Shown here one piece after another: positions 49,546 through 58,554 of a DNA stretch of 64,000 nucleotides. Origin of the DNA: Pararheinheimera marina. GTDB lineage: Bacteria; Pseudomonadota; Gammaproteobacteria; Enterobacterales; Alteromonadaceae. The notes below the pieces were generated by a model. That model was not told where the DNA came from, did no database searches, and worked only from the letters and a program-made list of their open reading frames with translations. Numbering within the stretch: the stretch's first letter is position 1; every line of letters starts with the position of its first letter. The stretch spans positions 62,001 to 126,000 of the forward strand of contig NZ_JBHSGB010000006.1 of assembly GCF_042654345.1 (NCBI RefSeq). The letters are read 5' to 3'. Both the position numbers and the translations under genes were made by a program.

Positions 49546-50763
49546 TCAAGCCGTTTTTAGGCTGGTCGTCTGGCGTTGTTGCAGCTTTTTCAGTGCCTGC
49601 GCCAGGTCGGCGATAATATCGTCCTGATGCTCCAGCCCAACTGAAATACGGATCAAACCATCACTAATACCCGCCATGGCCCGCTCTTCCGGGCTGTATG
49701 GGCTGTGAGTCATGGACGCAGGATGTTGTATTAAGGACTCGGCGTCGCCCAAGCTGACGGCCAATGACAGCAACTGGCACTGATTGATAAAAAACCGGCC
49801 GTCATCCAACGAGCCTTTCAGTTCAAATGCCAGCACGCCGCCTGCACCTTTCATCTGGCCGCCCAAAAACTGATGCCCAGGATGCGACGGCAAGCCTGGG
49901 TAATAGACGGTGGCAATGGCCGGGTGTTGCTCCAGGTATTCTGCCACCGCCTGCGCATTCTTCAGGTGCCGCTCCAGCCGCACCGACAAAGTTTTCATAC
50001 CGCGCAGAATCAACCAGGCATCGTGCGGACTGATGGTGGCGCCCATATCTTTTAAGGTGGTGAGCTTAATGGTTTGGATCATCTCAGCAGAGCCAACAAT
50101 GGCACCCGCCACTACATCGCCATGGCCATTTAAGTATTTGGTGGCACTATGCACAATCAAATCAATGCCAAACTCAACCGGGCGCTGCAATAAAGGTGTC
50201 AGAAAGGTGTTGTCCACCACCGAGATCAGCTGATGGCGACGGGCAAAATCGCCGACAAAACTCAGGTCGATCACCGTCAGCGTTGGGTTAATTGGCGTCT
50301 CGATAAACAGCATTTTGGTGTTGGGCCTGCGCGCCGCTTCCACCGCCTGCGGATCGGTAAAGTCAACAAAACTGACGTCAATTCCATAGCGGGCAAATTG
50401 ATGATTAAAGAGCGCAAAGCTGCAGCCATAAATGGCTTTACTCGCCAGCAGGTGGTCACCCTGCTGTAAAAACGCCAGAGTCGCGGCGGCGACAGCCCCC
50501 ATCCCAGTGGCGGTGGCAGCCGCATCTTGCATCCCTTCGAGCGCTGCCAGTCGTAGCTCCAGCTCGCGGGTAGTCGGGTTGCCGAGCCTGGTATAAATGT
50601 AGCCTTCTGCTTCACCGGCAAATCGGGCTGCACCTTGTTCGGCGCTGTCAAATACGAAGGTTGACGTCTGGTATAGAGGGGTGGTCAACGCCCCGTGCGG
50701 GTGGGTTTCCGGTTTCCCGGCGTGAATACATAAAGTTTCGGCATGGCCGTACTGCGTGGTCAT
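49546..50763 (-). CDS. megL: Methionine gamma-lyase
   Basis: 405 residues from ATG 50763 (MTTQYGHAETLCIHAGK); a longer frame adds an unrelated N-terminus. PLP enzyme of the Cys/Met metabolism family. The PLP lysine is in HSATKYLNGHGDVVAG; YGCSFALFNH carries the cysteine typical of true methionine gamma-lyases rather than MetB or MetC; VVDNTFLTPLLQRP and RISVGLEHQDDI are also family motifs. It breaks methionine to methanethiol, ammonia and 2-oxobutanoate. The symbol is a family name (also mdeA or mgl). A weak met-box-like pair lies upstream. Confidence 0.88.
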   Translation of the reverse strand: MTTQYGHAETLCIHAGKPETHPHGALTTPLYQTSTFVFDSAEQGAARFAGEAEGYIYTRLGNPTTRELELRLAALEGMQDAAATATGMGAVAAATLAFLQQGDHLLASKAIYGCSFALFNHQFARYGIDVSFVDFTDPQAVEAARRPNTKMLFIETPINPTLTVIDLSFVGDFARRHQLISVVDNTFLTPLLQRPVEFGIDLIVHSATKYLNGHGDVVAGAIVGSAEMIQTIKLTTLKDMGATISPHDAWLILRGMKTLSVRLERHLKNAQAVAEYLEQHPAIATVYYPGLPSHPGHQFLGGQMKGAGGVLAFELKGSLDDGRFFINQCQLLSLAVSLGDAESLIQHPASMTHSPYSPEERAMAGISDGLIRISVGLEHQDDIIADLAQALKKLQQRQTTSLKTA

Positions 50764-50897
50764 AAAACACCTGTTGCGTGATGAGTTTGTTTTATTGTTC
50801 TTTGCTTTATCTAAGCAAAAGACCTTCATACACAACAGGCATATGGACATCTGAGGGGCCGAAAATCAGCCGGTGTCCCCTGACCACAGCAGACGAA

Positions 50898-50919
50898 AGT
50901 GTCAGAAATTATTGACACT
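50898..50919. repeat. 22-bp palindrome between ycjF and methionine gamma-lyase
   Basis: AGTGTCA, 8 nt, TGACACT, ending on the first base of the ycjF stop region. On the minus strand it is followed by TTTCGT, so it may be a weak terminator of ycjF; its symmetry would also fit a repressor site for the lyase gene. Confidence 0.45.
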
Positions 50920-51905
50920 CACTGATGGGCTTTACCGCTGAGACGCAGCACCAGCGCACGTCCCAGCTGGCTCAAACTGAGTTTTTCCTGCTCAGGTAAC
51001 GGCACTGGTCGTAATAAGTGCTGCGCTGCCAATCCAAGCCTGGCCACCAGTAAACCGGCAATCAGCCCCTGGCCGGCCCGCGCTGATAGTCTGGAGGTCA
51101 GCTCTGTGCCAATAAAATCAGCAGACAGGTCCAGCGCCAGCTCCGAACCGCCAGCCCAGACCAAAGAAGCAAACAACCGCTTGATTAACAGCAGGCTACG
51201 CAATTGCCCCACACTGGCGCCATAACTTTCGGCAATTTGACGCAACATGCGGCTGCTGCGCCACAGTACCAGCAGTAAGTCCGCCAACACAAAAGGCGAC
51301 AAAGCCACCGCCAGACTGGTATCGGCGGCGGCCTGATGGATCTGTTGCTGCACTTGTTTATCCAGCGGCTTTAGCACCGTCAGGTCAAATAACTGCAGCA
51401 CTTCTTTATCACTGTGCTCAGCGCGCACTTGCCGCCGGAATAGCTGCTCTGAGGCTGGCGCAGCAGGCAACTGCCTGACCATCTGCTCGCACAAAGGCAA
51501 GGCTTCGCCATATTGCATGCTCTGGCTGATTCGCTCAGCGCTCTGCTGCCATTTTGCACCTTGTTGCAACCGGCGCCACAGGCGGTACTCCCGGCCCAGC
51601 AAAAACAACACCAAACCGGTCAGGCTAAGCGCGACCGCGGCACTAAAAAATGTGCCGGGCCCGGGCTGCCGGACCAGTTGCAGCAGCGTATCTATCAGCT
51701 GCCAGACACCATAAGCTGACACTGACAGTAAGGAGAGCGCCAGCCAGCGCGCTAACGAACGGCTGGGCTGCACAGCAGGGCCAGCCGGCTCGGGCTGCGT
51801 CTTAACAAAGTCATCGGCCTTAAACTCTTCCGCCTGTACAGGCAAGGTTTTCGCTTGCGGCTGCAGCTCTGTTTCAAACTCGACAGCGGGTTTTAATGGT
51901 TTCAT
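50919..51905 (-). CDS. ycjF: YcjF-like membrane protein (TIGR01620/DUF697)
   Basis: 328 residues. Two hydrophobic segments near residues 70-110 (LARWLALSLLSVSAYGVW and GTFFSAAVALSLTGLVLFLL), then the DUF697-like C-terminal half (DTSLAVALSPFVLADLLLVL, RAGQGLIAGLLVARLGLAAQ). Always linked to ycjX in Psp-containing bacteria; function unproven. The start overlaps the ycjX stop by 4 nt (ATGA). Confidence 0.88.
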   Translation of the reverse strand: MKPLKPAVEFETELQPQAKTLPVQAEEFKADDFVKTQPEPAGPAVQPSRSLARWLALSLLSVSAYGVWQLIDTLLQLVRQPGPGTFFSAAVALSLTGLVLFLLGREYRLWRRLQQGAKWQQSAERISQSMQYGEALPLCEQMVRQLPAAPASEQLFRRQVRAEHSDKEVLQLFDLTVLKPLDKQVQQQIHQAAADTSLAVALSPFVLADLLLVLWRSSRMLRQIAESYGASVGQLRSLLLIKRLFASLVWAGGSELALDLSADFIGTELTSRLSARAGQGLIAGLLVARLGLAAQHLLRPVPLPEQEKLSLSQLGRALVLRLSGKAHQ

Positions 51906-53284
51906 CCGAGTTTATCTCCAAGTAAAAACTCCAGCGCGTGGTCCATCCGGATGTGCGGCAACGCGCTTTGTCCGTCCCACGGCGCCGGGCTCAGTTCGCT
52001 GAAGGCAAAATGATGAGCGGAAAATAGCTGATGATCCGGCCAATAGCCGGGCACTTCGCCTGGGAAAAAGGCGACAGGCAACGTCTGCCCGCGTTTGGTG
52101 GCACGTAAACAAGGTTGCTGCTGCCCCTGGTGTTCAATACTGCCTGCGTCACTGGCCCGCACCGCGGCAAGCACCATGACTTCAAACTGGCACAGTTGGT
52201 ATTGGCTTTGGCTGAGCTGCTCGGCCACTAACTGCTGTAACAACAGGCTCAGTGCCTGATGCTGGTCTGGGGTGACATGGTCCGCTTTACTGACGGCAAA
52301 CAGCACTTTGCTGATCCGCGGTTTAAACACCCGGCGCAGCCAGTGGTTGGGACCGTAATTAAAGCTCTGCAGGATCAGTAGGATACTTTGCTTCAGTTCA
52401 GATAAGGCAGCTTCACCGGCATTGAGTGCACCGAGAATATCCACCAGCACCAATTGCCGGTCAAGTCCGGAGAAGAACTGCTGGTAGAAGGGTTTGACCA
52501 CCAGTTTCAGGTAATTCTGGTACTGCTGCTCCATCAAAGTCACCAAAGCTCCGCCTTGTGCCAGCTGCTCTGGCAATAACGGCAGTAACTGCAGCACAGG
52601 TGTGCCTTCCAGCTCTGCAGGCACCAGCAAGCGACCTGGCTGATTCAGGTACGCACCTGCTGTCTGACTGAACGCCTGCAATAAATCCCGGTACTGCGCA
52701 CAAAGCTGCTGAACGGAAAGCGGATCAGTCTGGGTTAAATCAACCTGGTGCAACTGCTCGCGAAAAGACGCGGCCACAGCCTGACGGTGCGGCTGGCGGA
52801 ACAACGCCCAGCAGTGTTCACACCACTGGGAATAACTTTGCTGCAGCATGGGCAGATCCAGCAACCATTCCCCCGGATAGTCCAGCAGCTGCAACGACAA
52901 CTGCTGATAATCGCTCAGCAAACGCCGCACCGTCGAAGCACTTTGGTAACGTAAGGTCAGCGACAACTGGCTCCAGCCGACGGTCGAAGGTGGCCACTGT
53001 GGTTCAGTTAGCTTTAAATACAGTAAATTCTGTTCATAAGGGAAACGGGGGAAATGCAGCGCCTGACGGGCATCAATGCGCGCCCCTAACCAGCGTTTTT
53101 GCTGCATTACACTAAAGAATGGCATGGACTGGTTGTCGTGCTGCAGCAATTGCTGCAAGGCAGAAGTAAGAAAAGCAGTTTTGCCTGCACCGCTGAGGCC
53201 GGTTACTCCCAGACTCAGCTGTGTATCTAAGGCACGCTGGCCCAGAGTTTTCAGTTGCCAGCTTGCCTTATCTACCCACTTCAT
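51902..53284 (-). CDS. ycjX: YcjX-family stress protein with P-loop
   Basis: 460 residues. P-loop GLSGAGKTAFLTSALQQLL near residue 29; LLDYPGEWLLDLPML (the DxxG-like switch), VLVDILGALNAGEAAL, and FAVSKADHVTPDQHQAL (NKxD-like) follow, in keeping with a GTPase-like fold (DUF463). Induced with phage-shock proteins in E. coli. Pairs with ycjF and lies next to pspCBA here, as in relatives. Confidence 0.92.
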   Translation of the reverse strand: MKWVDKASWQLKTLGQRALDTQLSLGVTGLSGAGKTAFLTSALQQLLQHDNQSMPFFSVMQQKRWLGARIDARQALHFPRFPYEQNLLYLKLTEPQWPPSTVGWSQLSLTLRYQSASTVRRLLSDYQQLSLQLLDYPGEWLLDLPMLQQSYSQWCEHCWALFRQPHRQAVAASFREQLHQVDLTQTDPLSVQQLCAQYRDLLQAFSQTAGAYLNQPGRLLVPAELEGTPVLQLLPLLPEQLAQGGALVTLMEQQYQNYLKLVVKPFYQQFFSGLDRQLVLVDILGALNAGEAALSELKQSILLILQSFNYGPNHWLRRVFKPRISKVLFAVSKADHVTPDQHQALSLLLQQLVAEQLSQSQYQLCQFEVMVLAAVRASDAGSIEHQGQQQPCLRATKRGQTLPVAFFPGEVPGYWPDHQLFSAHHFAFSELSPAPWDGQSALPHIRMDHALEFLLGDKLG

Positions 53285-53327
53285 TGGCTTTTCCTTGCGG
53301 TAAACACCTGACTTGTACCTGCGATGT

Positions 53328-53738
53328 TTAAAGTTTATTCAGCTCACGGTTCAGTTGAAACTTGGCGGAAGTCACATGACTTTCCATGTCGCGTAAGCGG
53401 TATTCCAGACTGTTAAATTGCGCGACCAGGTGGTGTAAAGCCGATTTTGGCGCTTCACCCCGTTGCCAGACCCGGGTTTTGACTTCCACAGGTTTTTCTT
53501 CAAACTTGGCAGGTTCCACACCCTGGCGGGACTCGACCACTGATTTCTTTTCCAGAATAAACCAGGCTGCGACGTACAACACAGGTAACAAACCGCCTAA
53601 GCCTAACAGCACCGAAGTCACCACAATCAGGCGGATTAACCAGACTTCCCAACCGAAGTAATCCGCAATACCTGCACAGACCCCGGCGATTTTGCCGTTC
53701 CGGTCATCCCGGAACAGCTCACGACGTATTTTAGTCAT
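53328..53738 (-). CDS. pspC: Phage-shock protein C
   Basis: 136 residues from ATG 53738, preceded by GGAGG and overlapping the pspB stop by 8 nt. The PspC domain is complete (ELFRDDRNGKIAGVCAGIAD, a membrane segment LIRLIVVTSVLLGLGGLLPV, and AAWFILEKK). The C-terminal ~70 residues extend beyond the E. coli protein into a coiled-coil-like tail (HHLVAQFNSLEYRLRDMESH). Helps PspB relay envelope stress to PspA. A longer frame through pspB is rejected. Confidence 0.93.
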   Translation of the reverse strand: MTKIRRELFRDDRNGKIAGVCAGIADYFGWEVWLIRLIVVTSVLLGLGGLLPVLYVAAWFILEKKSVVESRQGVEPAKFEEKPVEVKTRVWQRGEAPKSALHHLVAQFNSLEYRLRDMESHVTSAKFQLNRELNKL

Positions 53739-53967
53739 GTTTTTCCCTCCAGCGCGGAGACTCCGCGTCCAGGATGGCTTCCAGAGTTTTAATCCGGTCT
53801 GCCATTTTTTCCGCTTTATGCGACAAATCATTTAACTGAAGCAGTTCATTGTCACTCAGCCCCTGCCCTATTTTGTTTTTGCTTCTGTAGTGCATAAAGA
53901 CCCACAGTGGCGCGACAAAAATCATAAACAGAATGACAGGAATTCCAATAACCTCACCTATTTCCAT
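53731..53967 (-). CDS. pspB: Phage-shock protein B
   Basis: 78 residues. One N-terminal membrane helix (VIGIPVILFMIFVAPLWVFM) followed by a leucine-zipper-like region (LLQLNDLSHKAEKMADRIKT). Cytoplasmic face partner of PspC in sensing inner-membrane stress. Lies 25 nt after pspA. Confidence 0.95.
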   Translation of the reverse strand: MEIGEVIGIPVILFMIFVAPLWVFMHYRSKNKIGQGLSDNELLQLNDLSHKAEKMADRIKTLEAILDAESPRWREKHD

Positions 53968-53992
53968 GATGCACTCCTACAACGCCTGATAA

Positions 53993-54661
53993 TCAGGCGT
54001 TATCTTTTTTAGACAATTTAGCTTTCAGATCAGCCAGTTCGGAATCTATCTTGTCAGAAGATGCCAGTTCAGCAAACTCATCTTTTAAGCTTTTCTTGCC
54101 TAAATCATAGGATTCAACCTGAGCTTCCAGCGAATCGATCTTCTGCTCATAACGCTCAAACTTATACATGGCATCCTGCAGACGGCTGCTGTCCAGTGTC
54201 TTTTTCACATCCAGACGTGACGCTACTGTTTTTTGGCGCATCAGAATGGTTTTCTGACGGGCTTTGGCGTCAGCCAGTTTTTCCTGCAGCTGAGCCACTT
54301 CGTCCTGTAACTTGCTGATATGCTCGTCCAGGTGCTGAATATCGGCTTCTACCGCTTTGGCCTGCTCCGCCGCTTTTTGCCTTTCAATCAGCGCCGCACG
54401 GGCCAGGTCTTCACGTTCTTTGCTCAGTGCCAGCTCAGCTTTGGCTTGCCAGTCTTCCACTTCGGCAGTCAGTTTGCTGATGACCCGTTGCAGTTCTTTT
54501 TTCTCTGCAATGGTTTTGGCAGAGGTGGAACGCACTTCAACCAAGGTGTCTTCCATTTCCTGAATAATCAGGCGGACCATTTTTTCTGGATCTTCAGCTT
54601 TATCCAGTAACGCGTTGATATTCGAATTTACGATATCTGAGAAGCGAGAGAAAATACCCAT
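53993..54661 (-). CDS. pspA: Phage-shock protein A
   Basis: 222 residues, four-helix coiled-coil protein starting MGIFSRFSDIVNSNINALLD, with PEKMVRLIIQEMEDTLVEVR and KFERYEQKIDSLEAQVESYD. It binds stressed inner membrane as ESCRT-III-like assemblies and holds PspF inactive in the absence of stress. Length equals the E. coli protein (222). Divergent from pspF with a 183-nt shared control region. Confidence 0.97.
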   Translation of the reverse strand: MGIFSRFSDIVNSNINALLDKAEDPEKMVRLIIQEMEDTLVEVRSTSAKTIAEKKELQRVISKLTAEVEDWQAKAELALSKEREDLARAALIERQKAAEQAKAVEADIQHLDEHISKLQDEVAQLQEKLADAKARQKTILMRQKTVASRLDVKKTLDSSRLQDAMYKFERYEQKIDSLEAQVESYDLGKKSLKDEFAELASSDKIDSELADLKAKLSKKDNA

Positions 54662-54704
54662 AGCAATTTACCTCTTAAGGATGTTTCGGTTTCGCTAGAT
54701 ACTA

Positions 54705-54720
54705 TTCAGGATCCTTGCCA
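54705..54720 (-). promoter_or_regulatory. Candidate sigma-54 promoter of pspABC
   Basis: On the minus strand TGGCAAG-N4-CTGAA. The -24 part matches TGGCACG well; the -12 part is weak (CTGA instead of TTGC). It lies about 44 nt before the pspA ATG, as expected. No better sigma-54 site was found between pspA and pspF. Confidence 0.4.
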
Positions 54721-54844
54721 ACTCGAAAAATTAATTTAACTTATTGTTTTATATAAATTTAATTTAGAACAAAAAAGCGCTATGCCAGGTTGCCGTTATG
54801 AAATACACTACTTATTAGTTAAATTCACCATTTCGTGAGCAGGC

Positions 54845-55930
54845 ATGAGCAGAAGTTTTCAGCAAGACAACTTAATAGGTCAGTCCAATAGTTTCTTAAG
54901 CGTTCTGGAACAGGTGTCTCAGATAGCGCCACTGCACAAGCCTGTGCTGATTATTGGCGAGCGCGGCACAGGGAAAGAACTGATTGCGGCCCGCCTGCAT
55001 TACCTGTCCCAACGCTGGGATCAAAGTTATCTCACCCTCAACTGCGCAGCACTGAATGAAAACCTGCTGGAAAGTGAATTGTTTGGCCATGAAGCAGGCG
55101 CCTTTACCGGAGCGGCCAAACGCCACGAGGGTCGCTTTGAACGCGCCAATGGCGGTACTTTGTTTCTGGACGAATTAGCCAACACGCCAGCCATGGTACA
55201 GGAAAAATTACTACGGGTAATAGAATACGGTGAATTCGAGCGGGTCGGCGGCAGTCGGCCAATTCGGGTGGATGTACGGCTGATCTGCGCCACCAATGAA
55301 GACTTACCAACAATGGCTGAGCAAGGCGAATTTCGTGCCGACTTGCTGGACCGTCTGGCCTTTGACGTCATCACTTTACCGCCGATGCGTGAGCGCCGCG
55401 AAGACATCTTAGTGCTGGCCGAGCACTTTGCCGTCAATATGGCGCGTGAACTTGGTTATGAGCTGTTCAGTGGCTTCAGCGACAAAGCCAAACGCACCCT
55501 GCTGGACTATGAGTGGCCGGGTAATGTACGGGAGCTGAAAAACGTGGTGGAGCGCAGTGTCTACCGCACGAATAACCCTTATGTGCCGGTGCATCATATC
55601 CAGCTGGACCCCTTTGAGTCGCCGTTTCGTCCACAACAACGGGTCCGTACATTAGACCGGGCACCGAAAGCAACTGCAGCCTCAGCACCAGTAAAAACAG
55701 AGACCCAGCCTGTAGAAACTCAAGTCACAGCGCTGCCAGCCAGTCAGTTTGACGCCAACAAAGGCGCTGATTTCAAACTGCTGTCTGAGAAATTTGAAAC
55801 GGATTTAATCAAGCAAGCGCTGGCCGCCTGCCAGTATAATCAGAAGAAAACAGCCGAAGCACTGAACCTGACCTATCATCAGCTCAGAGGCTACATGAAA
55901 AAGTACAAGATGCTGGATAGCCAACAATGA
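54845..55930 (+). CDS. pspF: Psp operon transcriptional activator PspF
   Basis: 361 residues. AAA+ sigma-54 activator without a receiver domain: Walker A GERGTGKELIAARLH, GAFTGA loop intact in FGHEAGAFTGAAKRHEGRF, Walker B GGTLFLDELANTP, arginine-rich C-terminal part, and helix-turn-helix KKTAEALNLTYHQLRGYMKK. A Pro/Ala/Thr-rich linker (KATAASAPVKTETQPVET) joins the last two domains. Its stop overlaps the sapA start (ATGA), tying Psp regulation to the Sap transporter operon. Confidence 0.95.
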   Translation: MSRSFQQDNLIGQSNSFLSVLEQVSQIAPLHKPVLIIGERGTGKELIAARLHYLSQRWDQSYLTLNCAALNENLLESELFGHEAGAFTGAAKRHEGRFERANGGTLFLDELANTPAMVQEKLLRVIEYGEFERVGGSRPIRVDVRLICATNEDLPTMAEQGEFRADLLDRLAFDVITLPPMRERREDILVLAEHFAVNMARELGYELFSGFSDKAKRTLLDYEWPGNVRELKNVVERSVYRTNNPYVPVHHIQLDPFESPFRPQQRVRTLDRAPKATAASAPVKTETQPVETQVTALPASQFDANKGADFKLLSEKFETDLIKQALAACQYNQKKTAEALNLTYHQLRGYMKKYKMLDSQQ

Positions 55931-57537
55931 ATACCGCTTTTTGCAGCAGCCTGCTGAGCACACTCTGCCTGCTGAGCGCCTGCCAGCCACAGTTGCCCCA
56001 GACACTGGCCGAAGGGCTGGTCTATTGTGCGGAAGGCTCACCGGAGAGCTTCAATCCACAGCATGTGACCTCTGGTACCACCATCGACATAGTCAGCCAG
56101 CAACTCTATGATCGGTTGCTCGAAATCAATCCACAAAGCGGTGAACTGGAAGGCGCCTTGGCAAAAAACTGGCGGGTCAGCCAGGACGGCCTCACTTACT
56201 GGTTTGAATTGCGCCCAAACGTACAGTTTCATCACACTGGCTATTTTACGCCGGGCCGGCCCTTCCAGGCCGACGATGTGGTGTTTACCTTTGAACGTAT
56301 CCTGAATAAAAGCCATCCTTATCACCGTATTGGCGGTGGCAACTACCCTTATTTTGAAAGTGTCGATCTGACCTCGCTGGTGACGGCAGTGGTGGCCGAA
56401 GATGCCGGCACAGTGCGTTTTGAACTCAGTCGGCCGGACAGCTCATTTTTATCCAACCTGGCCACCGACTTTGTATCCATTCTGTCCGCCGAATACGCCG
56501 CACAGCTGCTGCAACAGCAACAACCTCAGCTGATTGATATTCACCCGATCGGCACTGGCCCTTTTATGTTTCAGGATTACAAAAAGGATCAGTTCGTCCG
56601 TTATTACCGCCATCCCGAATACTGGGGTGGTAAAGCGCAGCTGACTCAGCTGGTGTTTGATTTAGTGCCAGACAGTGCCAAACGCATGGCGATGTTACTG
56701 ACCCATGAATGCGACGTGGTGGCCTATCCGCGCCATGCTGAGCTGAAACTGGTGACAGAACGGCCGGATGTGGAAGTGAAAAGCCAAATCAGCATGAACG
56801 TTGGTTTCTGGGCTTTTAATACGCAAAAGGCGCCCTTCGACAACGCCAAGGTGCGCAAGGCACTGGCGATGGCGATAGACCGCACCACTATTTTGCAGGC
56901 GGTGTATTTCGGCCATGCCGATTTAGCGCGCAGTGTATTGCCGCCCACCTCCTGGGCTTTTGACAGCAGCGCGCCAGAACAACCTTATGATCCAGAGCTT
57001 GCCAAACAATTACTGGCCGAAGCGGGTTACCCTAAGGGCTTCCAGATGGATATCTGGGCCATGCCGGTACAGCGTCTGTACAACCCCAATGCGCAGAAAA
57101 TGGCAGAACTGATGCAGGCCGATTTAGCCCGTGTTGGCGTCAGAGCCCGCATCGTCTCCTTTGAATGGAATAGTTTCAGACGCAAACTCAGCGACAATGA
57201 ACATGATTCTGTGCTGATTGGCTGGTCGGCAGACAATGCGGATCCGGACAACTTCTTCCGGCCGCTGCTCAGCTGCGCTGCCGCAGAAAACGGCAGCAAC
57301 AGAGCCAACTGGTGCGATCCTAAATTTGATAACCTGCTGAACCAGGCGCTGCTGACTGCCGACCCCAAACAACGGCGCAGTTTTTATCTGGCGGCCCAGC
57401 ATTATTTAGCTGAACAAATGCCACTGTTCAGCATTGCGCATTCCAAGCGTTTTCAGGCGCAAAGTGTCAAAGTGTCTGGTGTGGTGATGAGCCCTTATGG
57501 TGGCGTATCGATGGCCAAAGCAGAAAAGGATTTATGA
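55927..57537 (+). CDS. sapA: Sap transporter substrate-binding protein SapA
   Basis: 536 residues, family 5 (oligopeptide-type) solute-binding protein. N-terminal lipoprotein signal with LLSACQPQ, then EGLVYCAEGSPESFNPQHVT, DGLTYWFELRPNVQFH, and VRKALAMAIDRTTILQAVYF, all typical of SapA. Usually a free periplasmic protein in enteric bacteria; the lipobox suggests a membrane-anchored form here. It starts inside the pspF stop and overlaps sapB. Confidence 0.9.
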   Translation: MNTAFCSSLLSTLCLLSACQPQLPQTLAEGLVYCAEGSPESFNPQHVTSGTTIDIVSQQLYDRLLEINPQSGELEGALAKNWRVSQDGLTYWFELRPNVQFHHTGYFTPGRPFQADDVVFTFERILNKSHPYHRIGGGNYPYFESVDLTSLVTAVVAEDAGTVRFELSRPDSSFLSNLATDFVSILSAEYAAQLLQQQQPQLIDIHPIGTGPFMFQDYKKDQFVRYYRHPEYWGGKAQLTQLVFDLVPDSAKRMAMLLTHECDVVAYPRHAELKLVTERPDVEVKSQISMNVGFWAFNTQKAPFDNAKVRKALAMAIDRTTILQAVYFGHADLARSVLPPTSWAFDSSAPEQPYDPELAKQLLAEAGYPKGFQMDIWAMPVQRLYNPNAQKMAELMQADLARVGVRARIVSFEWNSFRRKLSDNEHDSVLIGWSADNADPDNFFRPLLSCAAAENGSNRANWCDPKFDNLLNQALLTADPKQRRSFYLAAQHYLAEQMPLFSIAHSKRFQAQSVKVSGVVMSPYGGVSMAKAEKDL

Positions 57538-58553
57538 TGCTGCATTATTTTCTGCGCCGGGTGTTTTTACTAAGTTTTGTCTTTGTTGCCCTGACCATTC
57601 TGGGTTTCAGCCTGAGTTACCTGTTCCCCGGTGATCGCCTCAGCACCTTGTCAGGTTTGACCAACATCAGCGAAGCACAGCAACTGGAGCTGATCCGACA
57701 TTATCAGCTCGACCAATCGGTACTTCAGCAGTATCTGGCCTATGTCGGACGCATCCTGGACGGCGACTGGGGCTTATCCTTTGCCAGCCAGCAACCCGTG
57801 CTGCCAGAGCTGTTGGCCGTGTTTCCGGCCACGCTGGAACTTGCGGCCTATGCACTGATGCTGTCGTTTTTAGTCGGGGTGCCTGTGGGTTTGTTTTGCG
57901 CTATACGCTCCGAGACCATTCTGGCCCGCTTATTCTCAGCGCTCACCTTAATCGGCTATTCGCTGCCGGTGTTCTGGTGGGCGTTGTTACTGATTATGGT
58001 GTTTGCCTTGTCGCTGGGCTGGTTGCCCACCTCCGGGCGCTTGCATGTGCTGTTCGACGTGCCGGCGAAAACCGGTTTTATGCTGCTGGATATTTACCTG
58101 TCCGATTTAACCCATAAAACAGCCGCCTTTCGTGACGCTTTACACCATCTGTTACTGCCCACCATAGTGCTGGCTACCTTCCCCACCACAGTGATGATCC
58201 GTTTCACTCGCAACTCAATGCAAAGCGTGTTGGAGCAGGGTTATATCAAGACGGCCCGCGCCAAAGGTCTGAGCCGTGCTCAGGTGTTGTACCATCATGG
58301 CTTGAGAAATGCGTTATTGCCGGTGATCCGCCAGGTGGGCCTGCAATTCAGTACCCTGATCACACTGGCGATGCTGACGGAAGTTATTTTTTCCTGGCCA
58401 GGTATTGGCCAGTGGCTGATAGACAGTATTTACCAGCGCAATTATCCGGCTATCCATGGCGGCTTGCTGATGGTGTCCTCTTTGGTGATTGCCGCCAATA
58501 TGCTGACTGAAGTTTTACACACCCTGTTTAATCCATTGGCGCGTAAAGGCTGA
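57534..58553 (+). CDS. sapB: Sap transporter permease SapB
   Basis: 339 residues, DppB/OppB-type permease with about six helices. Start MMLHYFLRRVFLLSFVFVAL, the conserved EEA-type loop IKTARAKGLSRAQVLYHHGLRNAL and SWPGIGQWLIDSIYQRNYP near the C-terminus are seen. With SapC it forms the inner-membrane channel. ATG overlaps the sapA stop. Confidence 0.93.
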   Translation: MMLHYFLRRVFLLSFVFVALTILGFSLSYLFPGDRLSTLSGLTNISEAQQLELIRHYQLDQSVLQQYLAYVGRILDGDWGLSFASQQPVLPELLAVFPATLELAAYALMLSFLVGVPVGLFCAIRSETILARLFSALTLIGYSLPVFWWALLLIMVFALSLGWLPTSGRLHVLFDVPAKTGFMLLDIYLSDLTHKTAAFRDALHHLLLPTIVLATFPTTVMIRFTRNSMQSVLEQGYIKTARAKGLSRAQVLYHHGLRNALLPVIRQVGLQFSTLITLAMLTEVIFSWPGIGQWLIDSIYQRNYPAIHGGLLMVSSLVIAANMLTEVLHTLFNPLARKG

Positions 58554-58554
58554 T

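Noticed and set aside
50837..50852. MetJ operator upstream of methionine gamma-lyase
   Set aside because: AGGCATAT GGACATCT matches only 5/8 and 6/8; too weak to list as a site, though the gene would be a sensible target.
54721..54844. Second sigma-54 promoter (TGGCATAG...) between pspA and pspF
   Set aside because: The -12 element reads TTTT with no G or C, so it is unlikely to work; the site at 54705-54720 is better though still weak.
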